Assembly (NCBI GenBank): GCA_947304585.1
Contig: CAMZBI010000012.1
Location: 1-60,829 of the forward strand
Reading direction: 5' to 3'
Length of the DNA stretch: 60,829 nt
From: an uncultured Clostridia bacterium
GTDB taxonomy: Bacteria > Bacillota > Clostridia > UBA1212
Below are positions 1-7,639 of this stretch, one piece after another. Below the pieces are notes generated by a model that saw only the letters and a list, made by a program, of their open reading frames with translations, ran no database searches and was not told where the DNA came from. A program made the position numbers and the translations under genes. Position 1 is the stretch's first letter. Every line of letters begins with the position of its first letter.

Positions 1-100
1 ATCACTTGCGGCGCAGCCGCACTCACTCGCACCTGAGGTGCGCTCACTCTTCACTATTAACTAATCACTCATCACTCATCACTACTCACTGATTGCAATC
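1..100. repeat. Hairpin-unit repeat array, copy 1 (cut by the window edge)
   Basis: Two hairpin units are visible, with arms GCGGC/GCCGC around GCA and GCACC/GGTGC around TGA. Each is preceded by CACT(T/C). They run into an A/T-rich tail of repeated TCACTAATCAC-like words (about 45-90). The same kind of unit and tail recurs at 15801-15985 and 37700-37995. No open reading frame is supported here. The array lies directly upstream of the YitT gene, and similar words (CAGTGATCAGTGA) reappear at that gene's 3' end near 1064-1077. Confidence 0.8.
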
Positions 101-140
101 CCACGGTGTTTTTTGTATAATCTACCCCGGAGGGACGCCA

Positions 141-1076
141 ATGAAAAAAGTTTTAAAAGCCGTTTTAAGCTACTTCATTATTTTCCTTGCGGCGGTCATG
201 CTGGCGCTTGCCACTTACATACTTATCATTCCCAACGACTTCGCCCCGTCAGGCATCAGCGGCATCTGCGTCATGGTCCAATATGTTTTCGGTTTCTCCG
301 TAGGATACCTGAATATCATAATCAATTTACCCATCTGCATCATCGCATTTTTGATGGGTTACAAAAAATTTGCGATCCGGTCCTACTTTTTCTGCATTGC
401 ATACTCTGTTGTATACATAATAATCCAGGAGATGAACCCCGTCTTTCTGCAGTACAACTCAAACGGTCAGGACACTATGCTCCCGGTTCTGATCGCAGGC
501 GTAACCTCGGGATTTGCAACAGTCATCTGCTACAGCAACGACGGTTCCCAGTGCGGTACCGACATCATTTCCAAGATATTATCAGAAAAAAAGCCTGAAT
601 TCAATTTCTTCTGGGTCAGTTTTGTGATCAACAGCGTTGTAGCCATTATTTCCCTGTTTGTCTATTCAAAAACAATTGACGGAGTACTGGTTCTCGACTA
701 TAAGCCGGTCGCACTCTGCGTGCTCTTCTGCCTCTCCGACTCGCTTGTTGCGGACATAATATTCAGGAACGGTCAGGAGACCGCCCAGTTTGTAATAATT
801 ACACCTGAGCCGGAGAAGATCATTGAAGAAGTCATGACGATAACCAATCACACCGGTACGCTGATCAACGGCACCGGTGTATACTCAAGAGAAGAAAAGG
901 CCGTGCTGATCTTCGTGGTAAACAAATTCCAGGTGACGCCAATAAAACGCCTTCTGAAACAGTTTCCGGAAACATTCTCATACGTGGGAACCGTCAATGA
1001 GACCGTTGGTTATTTTGATTCCGCAAAAGTAAAACGTCTGCGGAACAAAGAAAAGAAATCGAACAGTGATCAGTGA
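141..1076 (+). CDS. YitT family membrane protein (DUF161 + DUF2179)
   Basis: Predicted integral membrane protein of 311 residues. The N-terminal part has about five to six hydrophobic segments and the family-type loops PSGISGI and SQCGTDIIS. The last 80 or so residues form the soluble DUF2179 domain (TNHTGTLINGTGVYS). The ATG at 141 is preferred over an in-frame ATG at 93 because GGAGGG lies 6 nt upstream and the family starts with a short basic stretch before the first membrane helix. The family is widespread in Bacillota and its transported substrate is not established. Neither neighbour suggests a function. Confidence 0.9.
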   Translation: MKKVLKAVLSYFIIFLAAVMLALATYILIIPNDFAPSGISGICVMVQYVFGFSVGYLNIIINLPICIIAFLMGYKKFAIRSYFFCIAYSVVYIIIQEMNPVFLQYNSNGQDTMLPVLIAGVTSGFATVICYSNDGSQCGTDIISKILSEKKPEFNFFWVSFVINSVVAIISLFVYSKTIDGVLVLDYKPVALCVLFCLSDSLVADIIFRNGQETAQFVIITPEPEKIIEEVMTITNHTGTLINGTGVYSREEKAVLIFVVNKFQVTPIKRLLKQFPETFSYVGTVNETVGYFDSAKVKRLRNKEKKSNSDQ

Positions 1077-1173
1077 ACGGATGACAGTAATTAGTTGAGT
1101 TTTTTTCAAAGCAAAATCAGGACTGTGCGGCCGGAAACCGGCACGGGCCGATTAATAAAAAAAGGAGAAAATT

Positions 1174-1815
1174 ATGAAAAAATGTTTGTATTGCGGGGCG
1201 GAAAACCCCGATTACGGTAATTATTGCGAGAAGTGCGGAACGCTTCTCGGCGAAGCGCAGGAAGCCGAAGTCGCTGCAGTTCCTTCATTTTATAAATCCA
1301 ATGATCTGACTGAAAAAGAACTTGAAGTCATCAAAGGTATGAAGAGAAATTTCAGAAGAGAACAGAAAGCCTACAGGATTTTTTCAATAATCTACATTGT
1401 TCTCATAGCCATTTATCTTCTCCTTGGTGTTCTTGTCCTTGCGCTAGGAGTTAACGGAAGCGGAAGCGGAACCGTTATCATCAACGGCAACACCGTCACA
1501 GACCCCGCGGTAGTAAACGCCTTTTTTATCATATGGCTCATCTGCTGGTTTTCGGCTCTTTTATTCGTTTTTCTTCCTATAGCCATCATCGGTTTGGTTG
1601 CCGCCAACAGGATAAATAACTATCTTGGGACAATTGACGAAAACGTAAGGCCTTCGAGAAAGAGAGCCGCTGCAATCGGCATGATCGTTTTCTCCGCCAT
1701 TTTCAACCAGATTGCCATGATATTTGTCATCATGAATTTTGTATACGTTAAAAAGAGAAAAGCGATTCTTGACAGCATAACCGAGAAGCAGAAGTTGAGG
1801 AATCTCGGCATCTGA
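1174..1815 (+). CDS. Zinc-ribbon domain membrane protein, function unknown
   Basis: 213 residues. The N-terminus is a zinc ribbon with two CxxC knuckles (CLYC at 4-7, CEKC at 18-21), followed by a basic segment and about three strongly hydrophobic stretches. This is the common zinc_ribbon_2 plus membrane layout of Bacillota. A GGAG Shine-Dalgarno lies 8 nt before the ATG. It follows the YitT gene by about 100 nt, which hold a small GC-rich hairpin (about 1129-1150), and it ends at an intrinsic terminator. No function can be assigned; a role in sensing or scaffolding at the membrane would be a guess. Confidence 0.8.
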   Translation: MKKCLYCGAENPDYGNYCEKCGTLLGEAQEAEVAAVPSFYKSNDLTEKELEVIKGMKRNFRREQKAYRIFSIIYIVLIAIYLLLGVLVLALGVNGSGSGTVIINGNTVTDPAVVNAFFIIWLICWFSALLFVFLPIAIIGLVAANRINNYLGTIDENVRPSRKRAAAIGMIVFSAIFNQIAMIFVIMNFVYVKKRKAILDSITEKQKLRNLGI

Positions 1816-1853
1816 GTCATCCAAAATCAAGTATAAGATTTTCATAAATGAAT

Positions 1854-1890
1854 CGACCCGGCATTCAGAAACTAAGTCCGGGTCGTTTTC
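1854..1890 (+). terminator. Intrinsic terminator after the zinc-ribbon gene
   Basis: Perfect 8-bp stem CGACCCGG (1854-1861) / CCGGGTCG (1878-1885), followed by TTTTC. Confidence 0.85.
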
Positions 1891-1897
1891 GTATAGC

Positions 1898-1928
1898 AAA
1901 AAGCCGCCCGCATGGAAGCAAGACGGCT
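1898..1928 (-). terminator. Intrinsic terminator of the LamG lipoprotein gene
   Basis: Read on the minus strand, AGCCGTC (1928-1922) pairs with GGCGGCT (1908-1902) with one wobble pair, and TTTTT follows. Confidence 0.75.
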
Positions 1929-1960
1929 CTTCTTTGGTGCTATAAAAACCCAATTGGTAA

Positions 1961-2914
1961 TCAGCCGGCGTAATCGGGATTGACACGGACGCTGCCGAGA
2001 GCGGCATGATTGGCGGCAAGCTCACTTTCGGTAAGAACTCTGTTGTAGAATCTCATACCTGTAACAGTGGCTCTGTATGCTTTCTGGCCGGAGGGATGGC
2101 CGATGAAGAAATCACCTTCCATGGCTGTGTTGGCGGGAGCCTCCTTGGTATCCATCAGTTCCCCGTTAAGATAGAGTTCAATGACGTCATAAGAAGAGAA
2201 CGTCACTGCGATGGTGCAGGTCTCGCAAAGCTCTTTGGCGTCGCCAACCATTGTCGGACGGTTGCCGATGGCGTTGTTGCACTTGAATTCAAGAGCGTCA
2301 TTGTTTACGCGGATAAACAGGGCAAAATTGTCGTTCATGTCGCTGTTGAGGAACGTGGCGAAGTCGTAGCCGTCAACAATAAGGTCCTTGATGCAGAACT
2401 CAACTGTGTACTCGTCGCTGTTGATCAGCTCGGGGATGCTGTCCGGCAAAGCTATCTTCTGGGCGTCGACATACAATCCGTCGTCGTTCCAGCTGCACTT
2501 TTCGCCAAGGACGATATCCGTGATATCGTTACCGTTGCCGGTAATATCCTGCCAGACTACGGATTCTTTGTCCTGACCAGCGAATGTGTTATAATTGCCC
2601 TCGTAAAGTGCGACCAGTCCTTTTTTAACGTAAGGTATGAGAAGCTTGCTTTCAGTGTCGATGGGAGCTTCCGTTGGGACCTCGGTGGGAGCCACTGTTG
2701 GAGGAACTGTCGGTTCCGGAGTTGGAACTTCTGTCGGGTTTTCACCGGGAGTTGCATCAGTTTCGGAAGTGTTTTCCGGCGCACCGGTAGCATCCGAGAA
2801 GTATCCGTCAGGTTTAACTGTCGGAACGACCGTCTGATTCCCGTTGGTGCAGGATGCAAAAGCCATCATCAAGATAACCGCAATTAAAACGGCAACTATT
2901 TTAGTAAATTTCAT
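1961..2914 (-). CDS. Lipoprotein with Thr/Pro linker and LamG-like (concanavalin A-like) domain
   Basis: 317 residues. A signal peptide ends in the lipobox FASC, so the mature protein should be lipid-anchored outside the membrane. A linker rich in Pro, Thr, Glu and Val (about residues 50-85) follows, of the same style as the serpin linker at 49000-50598. The remainder (about 90-317) resembles the LamG / concanavalin A-like jelly-roll fold (SLVALYEGNYNTFAG-like start, LYLNGELMDT, FFIGHP, GMRFYNRVLTESEL). Such domains bind carbohydrate or are non-catalytic modules. No catalytic residues are recognisable. It has its own promoter and terminator. Confidence 0.8.
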   Translation of the reverse strand: MKFTKIVAVLIAVILMMAFASCTNGNQTVVPTVKPDGYFSDATGAPENTSETDATPGENPTEVPTPEPTVPPTVAPTEVPTEAPIDTESKLLIPYVKKGLVALYEGNYNTFAGQDKESVVWQDITGNGNDITDIVLGEKCSWNDDGLYVDAQKIALPDSIPELINSDEYTVEFCIKDLIVDGYDFATFLNSDMNDNFALFIRVNNDALEFKCNNAIGNRPTMVGDAKELCETCTIAVTFSSYDVIELYLNGELMDTKEAPANTAMEGDFFIGHPSGQKAYRATVTGMRFYNRVLTESELAANHAALGSVRVNPDYAG

Positions 2915-2944
2915 TTTTTACACCTCTTTGAAGAATGTAACCCG

Positions 2945-2973
2945 ATTGTACAACTTTTGCATAGCGGGGTCAA
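2945..2973 (-). promoter_or_regulatory. Sigma-A promoter of the LamG lipoprotein gene
   Basis: On the minus strand TTGACC (2973-2968), 17-nt spacer, TACAAT (2950-2945), about 30 nt upstream of the start codon. Confidence 0.65.
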
Positions 2974-3012
2974 ATAAAACAGTTGTCAAATCTCATTTTC
3001 AAAACTCTGCAT

Positions 3013-3056
3013 GTAAAATACACACACCATCTGCAATTGACGAAGATGATGTGTGT
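3013..3056 (-). terminator. Intrinsic terminator after the GGGtGRT gene
   Basis: Thirteen-pair stem ACACACATCATCT (3056-3044) / AGATGGTGTGTGT (3032-3020) with one G-U pair, then ATTTTA on the minus strand. It sits about 30 nt downstream of the stop codon. Confidence 0.8.
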
Positions 3057-3088
3057 TGAAACAGTTTATTTAAAAACCTGAGTGTTGA

Positions 3089-4090
3089 TTATTTTTTCAT
3101 TGCCTCTTCAACGGCAACCGCACAGGCAACGGTCATTCCAACCATCGGGTTATTGCCGGCGCCAATGAGACCCATCATCTCAACATGGGCGGGAACTGAA
3201 GAAGAACCTGCGAACTGGGCGTCGCTGTGCATTCTTCCCATTGTATCGGTCATACCGTAGGAAGAAGGTCCTGCAGCCATGTTGTCCGGGTGAAGAGTTC
3301 TGCCCGTACCGCCGCCGGATGCAACAGAGAAATATTTGACGCCGTTCTCAACGCACCACTTCTTGTAAGTGCCCGCAACGGGATGCTGGAACCTGGTGGG
3401 GTTGGTGGAGTTACCGGTTATGGAAACGCCAACGTTCTCCATTTTCATGATGGCAACGCCCTCGGGAACATTGTCTGCGCCATAGCACCTGACAGCAGCT
3501 CTCGGTCCCTTTGAATAAGGAGTTTCTTTAACGACCGTAACAGTCTCAGTATATGGATCGAATGCGGTCTGCACGTATGTGAAGCCGTTGATCCTAGAGA
3601 TGATCAAGGCGGCGTCCTTGCCAAGGCCGTTCAAAATAACTCTCAGAGGTTTGACCCTGACTTTGTTCGCGTTAAGCGCAATCTTAATTGCGCCCTCTGC
3701 AGCTGCAAAGGACTCGTGTCCTGCCAGAAAGCAGAAGCACTCAGTCTCCTCAGAGAGGAGCATTTTGCCGAGATTCCCGTGGCCGAGGCCGACTTTTCTG
3801 TTCTCGGCAACCGAGCCGGGAATGCAGAAAGACTGGAGGCCTTCGCCAATAGCGGCAGCGGCGTCAGCAGCTTTTACGCAGCCTTTTTTAATTGCGATAG
3901 CGCAGCCGACTGTGTAGGCCCAAACAGCGTTTTCAAAGCAGATGGGCTGTGTGGATCTCACGATATTGTCGCAGTCGATACCCTTGGCAAGGGTGATCAC
4001 TTTGCACTCGTCGATGGAGTTAATGCCGTACTTTTTAAGAGTCTCGAGGATTTTGGCTTCTCTTCTCTCATAACCTTCAAAATTTGCCAT
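3089..4090 (-). CDS. GGGtGRT protein
   Basis: 333 residues. It carries the naming motif GGGTGRT near residue 264 and a Gly/Ala-rich C-terminus (GLIGAGNNPMVGMTVACAVAV), with two Cys-containing stretches (CIPGSVAENRK, ETECFCFLAGHE). The ATG at 4090 is chosen over one at 4111 because GGAG lies 8 nt upstream and the longer start would overlap the preceding stop. It is the second gene of a tight pair, 17 nt after the Fe-S-scaffold-like gene. That pairing is recurrent for this family. Biochemical function is not established; a role connected to metal clusters is inferred only from the partner. Confidence 0.85.
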   Translation of the reverse strand: MANFEGYERREAKILETLKKYGINSIDECKVITLAKGIDCDNIVRSTQPICFENAVWAYTVGCAIAIKKGCVKAADAAAAIGEGLQSFCIPGSVAENRKVGLGHGNLGKMLLSEETECFCFLAGHESFAAAEGAIKIALNANKVRVKPLRVILNGLGKDAALIISRINGFTYVQTAFDPYTETVTVVKETPYSKGPRAAVRCYGADNVPEGVAIMKMENVGVSITGNSTNPTRFQHPVAGTYKKWCVENGVKYFSVASGGGTGRTLHPDNMAAGPSSYGMTDTMGRMHSDAQFAGSSSVPAHVEMMGLIGAGNNPMVGMTVACAVAVEEAMKK

Positions 4091-4107
4091 AGCTTTCACT
4101 CCTTTCT

Positions 4108-4809
4108 TCACTCTTTGCGCGGGTCAATATACTTGACTGCTTCTGCAAAACGGCCGTAGGTGCCTTTTGCCTTTTCGTATGCTTCGTTAGGCTCCATGCC
4201 TTTTTTGATGAAGTCGGTCATCTTGCCAAGAGAAACGAACTCATAGCCAATGACCTGGTCGTCTTCGTCAAGAGCCATTCTTGTGCAGTAACCTTCAGTC
4301 ATCTCAAGGTAACGGACGCCCTTGGCTTTTGTGCCGTACATAGTGCCGACCATGGAGCGCTGACCTTTGCCAAGGTCCTCCATGCCTGCACCGATAACGA
4401 GACCGCCCTCGGAGAAAGCAGATTGGGTCCTTCCGTAAACGATCTGGAGGAAAAGCTCACGCATTGCGGTGTTGATAGCATCGCACACGAGGTCTGTGTT
4501 AAGAGCTTCAAGAATGGTTTTCCCGGGGAGTATCTCAGCAGCCATTGCCGCAGAGTGGGTCATGCCGGAACATCCGATGGTCTCTACAAGAGCCTCCTCG
4601 ATAACGCCCTCTTTAACGTTAAGAGAGAGTTTGCAGGCGCCCTGCTGAGGTGCGCACCAGCCAACGCCATGGGTGTAGCCTGAAATGTCGCCGATCTGCT
4701 TGGCCTGGATCCATTTGCCCTCTTCCGGAAGGGGTGCCGGACCGTGGTCGGGACCTTTGGCTACGCAGCACATGGCTTCAACATCTTTTGAATAAACGAT
4801 TTCACTCAT
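4108..4809 (-). CDS. NifU-like iron-sulfur cluster assembly scaffold family protein
   Basis: 233 residues, resembling the IscU/NifU-N fold family in its central part (VETIGCSGMTHSAAMAAE, with a glycine-cysteine turn). Cysteines occur in MCCVAKG, GWCAPQQGACK, IGCSG, LVCDA and GYCTRM. Scaffold proteins use conserved Cys to hold a nascent Fe-S cluster, but this subfamily is longer than IscU (about 130 residues) and its role is unproven. The start at 4809 has AGGAG 10 nt upstream; an upstream ATG at 4830 lies before that site and is rejected. It is first gene of the pair with the GGGtGRT protein. Confidence 0.8.
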   Translation of the reverse strand: MSEIVYSKDVEAMCCVAKGPDHGPAPLPEEGKWIQAKQIGDISGYTHGVGWCAPQQGACKLSLNVKEGVIEEALVETIGCSGMTHSAAMAAEILPGKTILEALNTDLVCDAINTAMRELFLQIVYGRTQSAFSEGGLVIGAGMEDLGKGQRSMVGTMYGTKAKGVRYLEMTEGYCTRMALDEDDQVIGYEFVSLGKMTDFIKKGMEPNEAYEKAKGTYGRFAEAVKYIDPRKE

Positions 4810-4921
4810 CTGATTTGATCTCCTTTTCAAATATGCGCAGCTAACCGCGCAATTGATTATTATATATTATACCGCAATGATGTTCAACGATTTTCAGCGA
4901 TCGTCAGGCTGCACGCAGTTC

Positions 4922-5653
4922 TCACTCGAGAATATTGCTGGTGATGAAATCCACTCCGAGCGCCTTGAGTTTAAGAGCATCACTCGGGTCGTCGCAGGTC
5001 CAGCAGTTGACCTTAAGACCCTTTTCCCTGAATTTAGGCATATATTCCTGATGTGACAGAAGAGTCGGATAGTGGATGTCAATGTCGATCCGGTTATCCG
5101 CAAGGATCTTTATCGTCTCATCGGATATCTCTCCGCAGAGGAACTGAAGCCTTGTGTCCTTTGGAGTCTCTTCTCTCAGGATCAAAAGATTCTGAAGGTG
5201 GAAGGATATAAATATCACATTCTTCAGATAATCCCTTTCTATAATAATGCCGATGACGTCCTTCAGTCTGTCCCTTTCGAAAAGATTTTTGATCTCGAGG
5301 ACGCAGACCTTGCCGTATCTTTTGCAGATCTTTATATAGTCGTCAAGTTCGGGAAGCCTGATGTCGTTTCGTTCCGCGCCGTCCTCCCGGTCTCTGAGTT
5401 TCAGAGCCTTGAGTTCTTCAAGAGTGGATCCTTCAACACTCAAAGATTCATTGGCAACTCTTCCGGTGGAGTCGTCGTGGATTATGACCAATTTCCCGTC
5501 CGACGTCACGTGGACGTCTGTCTCTATCCCGAAATAGGACCTGTTGCCTGCAGCAACAAAAGCAAGAGCGGTGTTCTCAGTCTCAATGCCTGAAAGTCCT
5601 CTGTGGGCAACCATCTTGATGTCGCCCTTGTCAAATTTAACAGTATCCGCCAT
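4922..5653 (-). CDS. Glycerophosphodiester phosphodiesterase family protein
   Basis: 243 residues, typical length for the bacterial GDPD/UgpQ family. Visible motifs are AHRGL near residue 16 (first catalytic His), ENT, FGIETDVHVT (metal-binding Glu/Asp), IIHDDS (second His) and CWTCDDPSD plus GVDFITSNI at the end. The enzyme hydrolyses glycerophosphodiesters to glycerol-3-phosphate and an alcohol. No signal peptide is seen, so it should be cytoplasmic. AGGAG lies 6 nt before the ATG. It closes the long minus-strand run that begins at pgsA, 24 nt after scpB. Confidence 0.9.
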   Translation of the reverse strand: MADTVKFDKGDIKMVAHRGLSGIETENTALAFVAAGNRSYFGIETDVHVTSDGKLVIIHDDSTGRVANESLSVEGSTLEELKALKLRDREDGAERNDIRLPELDDYIKICKRYGKVCVLEIKNLFERDRLKDVIGIIIERDYLKNVIFISFHLQNLLILREETPKDTRLQFLCGEISDETIKILADNRIDIDIHYPTLLSHQEYMPKFREKGLKVNCWTCDDPSDALKLKALGVDFITSNILE

Positions 5654-5677
5654 AGTGTCTCCTGTTCAAAGCTCAAT

Positions 5678-6490
5678 TCATTCTGCACTTCCGCCGTTAT
5701 CTTCAGAAGTGGCTCCGTCGCCGGTCTTTGTATCTTCAGCTTTATTTTCGCCTGCCGGTGCATCCGGCTGATCGGCTTTTGGTTCTCTGATGATCACTTT
5801 TTCAACTTTAGGAAGATCTTTTATGCTTTCCACGCCAAGGGCTTGCAGGAATTTGGGGGTGGTCACGTAAAGGATCGGTCTTCCCGGAGCGTCGGACCTT
5901 CCGGCCTCTTCCACCAGACCTTTTTCGATGAGTCTTATAAGAACACCGTCGCTGTTGATCCCTCTCACGTATTCTATGCCAGCCCTTGTCACCGGCTGGT
6001 TGTAGCAGATCACCGCCAGGGTTTCCATTGCCGCCCTTGTAAGACCCGAGCCTGTGGATCTTTCAAAGAAAGGACGCAGGTTTTCGGTGAGTTCGGGCCT
6101 TGTGCAGAAAAGATAGGATTTGTCTATTTTACGGAGAATAATACCTCCCGCACGCCTTCTGTATCGGTCCACCAGGCCGTCCATGACTTTGTAAGCTTCC
6201 TTTTTGTCGGAATTGATGGCAATGGCAATGCTGTCGATCTTTACAGGCTCACCGGATGCAAATACAAGAGCCTCGGCAATGGCTTCCTGCTCGGACAGTC
6301 TCTCTCTTGCATTCTCGGTCGCCTCCCGTTCAAGGCTTTCCGCAAACTTCAGTGCCTCGTCGCCGGAAATGGTTTCGCCTGAAACAGCGGCCGTATCGTT
6401 TTCGTTTTCAGGAGATTCCGGATTGCCGTCCCCGCCTGCATATATATCAGCCGGCATTTCATTCAGATTGGCGTCAATCGTCCCACTCAT
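5678..6490 (-). CDS. scpB: Segregation and condensation protein B
   Basis: 270 residues. After a long acidic, low-complexity N-terminal extension (about 1-60) comes the ScpB winged-helix core: EALVFASGEPVKI, RPFFERSTGSGLTRAAMETL, CYNQPVTRAGIEYVRG and RSDAPGRPILYVTT. The C-terminal tail is again acidic. ScpB dimers bind ScpA, which bridges the SMC heads in chromosome condensation. GGAGG lies 7 nt before the ATG at 6490. The start lies inside the 3' end of scpA (17-nt overlap), so translation is probably coupled. The extension is longer than in most ScpB proteins. Confidence 0.95.
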   Translation of the reverse strand: MSGTIDANLNEMPADIYAGGDGNPESPENENDTAAVSGETISGDEALKFAESLEREATENARERLSEQEAIAEALVFASGEPVKIDSIAIAINSDKKEAYKVMDGLVDRYRRRAGGIILRKIDKSYLFCTRPELTENLRPFFERSTGSGLTRAAMETLAVICYNQPVTRAGIEYVRGINSDGVLIRLIEKGLVEEAGRSDAPGRPILYVTTPKFLQALGVESIKDLPKVEKVIIREPKADQPDAPAGENKAEDTKTGDGATSEDNGGSAE

Positions 6491-7400
6491 TGTAATCCTC
6501 CATATTGATATTGATACTGTCAAGATTGGTATGTTTCCTGCGTATCAGAATATCGCCAAATACTTCTTTCTGTTCGAGTTTCACCGCATCCAGCTTTCCA
6601 AGCTCCAGAAGAGCGAGAAAGCCCGTTACGATCTCAGGCACGGAATTCTCTTCTTTTTTGAAAATATCCGAGAATTTGAGCTTTGATCTCTCCTTGATGG
6701 CGGTGATTATCTTATTGATCTTTTCTTTAATGCTCACCTTTTCGATCTTAAGGATCACATCCATTTTTTCTTTATTGTCCCGGTTCACCGACTCATAGCG
6801 CATCTTTGCCCTGTCGTATCCTGCGATCAGGGAATTGACGTCAAGTTCAATGCTCTCCTCGATCTTCGGGAAATCAATGATCTCCCTGCCCCGGCAAAGG
6901 GAATCCTGCCAGAAGATGTAGGACTCCATAAGGGCTTCGGCGGCTTCTTTGTATTTCTCATATATCTTGATATGGTCGGCAAGCTCGGCTTCCGACATCT
7001 CCTCTCTTTCCTCAGACTCGTCCCTCGGGAGAAGTTTTTTGGTCTTGAGATATATCAGCCTTGCAGCCATCACCACGTATTCGCTGGCGATCTCGGCATT
7101 GAACTCACCGGCTTTAAACACCACATCAATAAAAATATCAGTGACTTCAGATATTGAGACGTCGGTAATTTCGATATTCTTCCGGTTGATAAGATTGAGA
7201 AGAAGGTCAAAGGGGCCTTCAAAAGAATCAAGTTTTAAGAAGACGTCGCCCGCAGTGAGCTCGTCCTCCGATAGTTCACCATTCCCGTCCACGGAAAAGA
7301 AGCCGCCGGTCTCCGTCACGGATAAACCGTCATGAACGTCATTGACGTCAACGGTTGAAATTGGCGTATTATTCAGTTCGGAATCGTTAAAAGCTTCCAA
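6474..7400 (-). CDS. scpA: Segregation and condensation protein A (kleisin)
   Basis: 308 residues. The ScpA core begins near residue 55 with FEGPFDLLLNLINRKNIEI, then VVMAARLIYLKTKKLLP, followed by an acidic region and a C-terminal winged-helix part (FLALLELGKLDAVKLEQ). The kleisin links the two SMC heads and binds ScpB. The start is TTG (7400-7398) with GGAG 7 nt upstream; no ATG occurs before the conserved core. The roughly 50-residue acidic N-terminal extension is unusual. It lies 20 nt after copA in the same transcription direction. Confidence 0.93.
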   Translation of the reverse strand: MEAFNDSELNNTPISTVDVNDVHDGLSVTETGGFFSVDGNGELSEDELTAGDVFLKLDSFEGPFDLLLNLINRKNIEITDVSISEVTDIFIDVVFKAGEFNAEIASEYVVMAARLIYLKTKKLLPRDESEEREEMSEAELADHIKIYEKYKEAAEALMESYIFWQDSLCRGREIIDFPKIEESIELDVNSLIAGYDRAKMRYESVNRDNKEKMDVILKIEKVSIKEKINKIITAIKERSKLKFSDIFKKEENSVPEIVTGFLALLELGKLDAVKLEQKEVFGDILIRRKHTNLDSININMEDYNEWDD

Positions 7401-7420
7401 TTATGATCTCCCGGTGACTG

Positions 7421-7639
7421 TCATTCAACGGTCACTTTGCCGGGCTCGTAGCCCTCTTCTTTTATAACTTCCCTGAGTTTTTCTTCGTCGAGTTTCACGT
7501 TTGAAACGATCACGGTCAGATTTTTCTCATGATTCGATTCCACCGAAACAACGTCAAAGGCCGCCTTTATTCCGTTGTTTACGTGTCTTTCGCAGTTGTG
7601 GCACATCATGCCTTTGACTTCGATAGTGGTAGTGAACAT
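7421..7639 (-). other. Possible internal in-frame start giving a free CopZ-like copper chaperone (72 aa)
   Basis: Inside copA, AAGGAG (7653-7648) stands 8 nt before an in-frame ATG (7639-7637). From that ATG the remaining 72 residues make a complete HMA domain beginning MFTTTIEVKGMMCHNC, the size of stand-alone CopZ chaperones. The sequence fits either an internal ribosome entry that releases a chaperone from the copA message, or the scar of a fused copA-copZ gene pair. Which applies cannot be decided from sequence. Confidence 0.4.

Noticed and set aside
2006..2887. 293-codon plus-strand open frame
   Set aside because: Antisense to the LamG lipoprotein, which has promoter, signal peptide and terminator. 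The Gly/Val-rich part mirrors the Thr/Pro linker.
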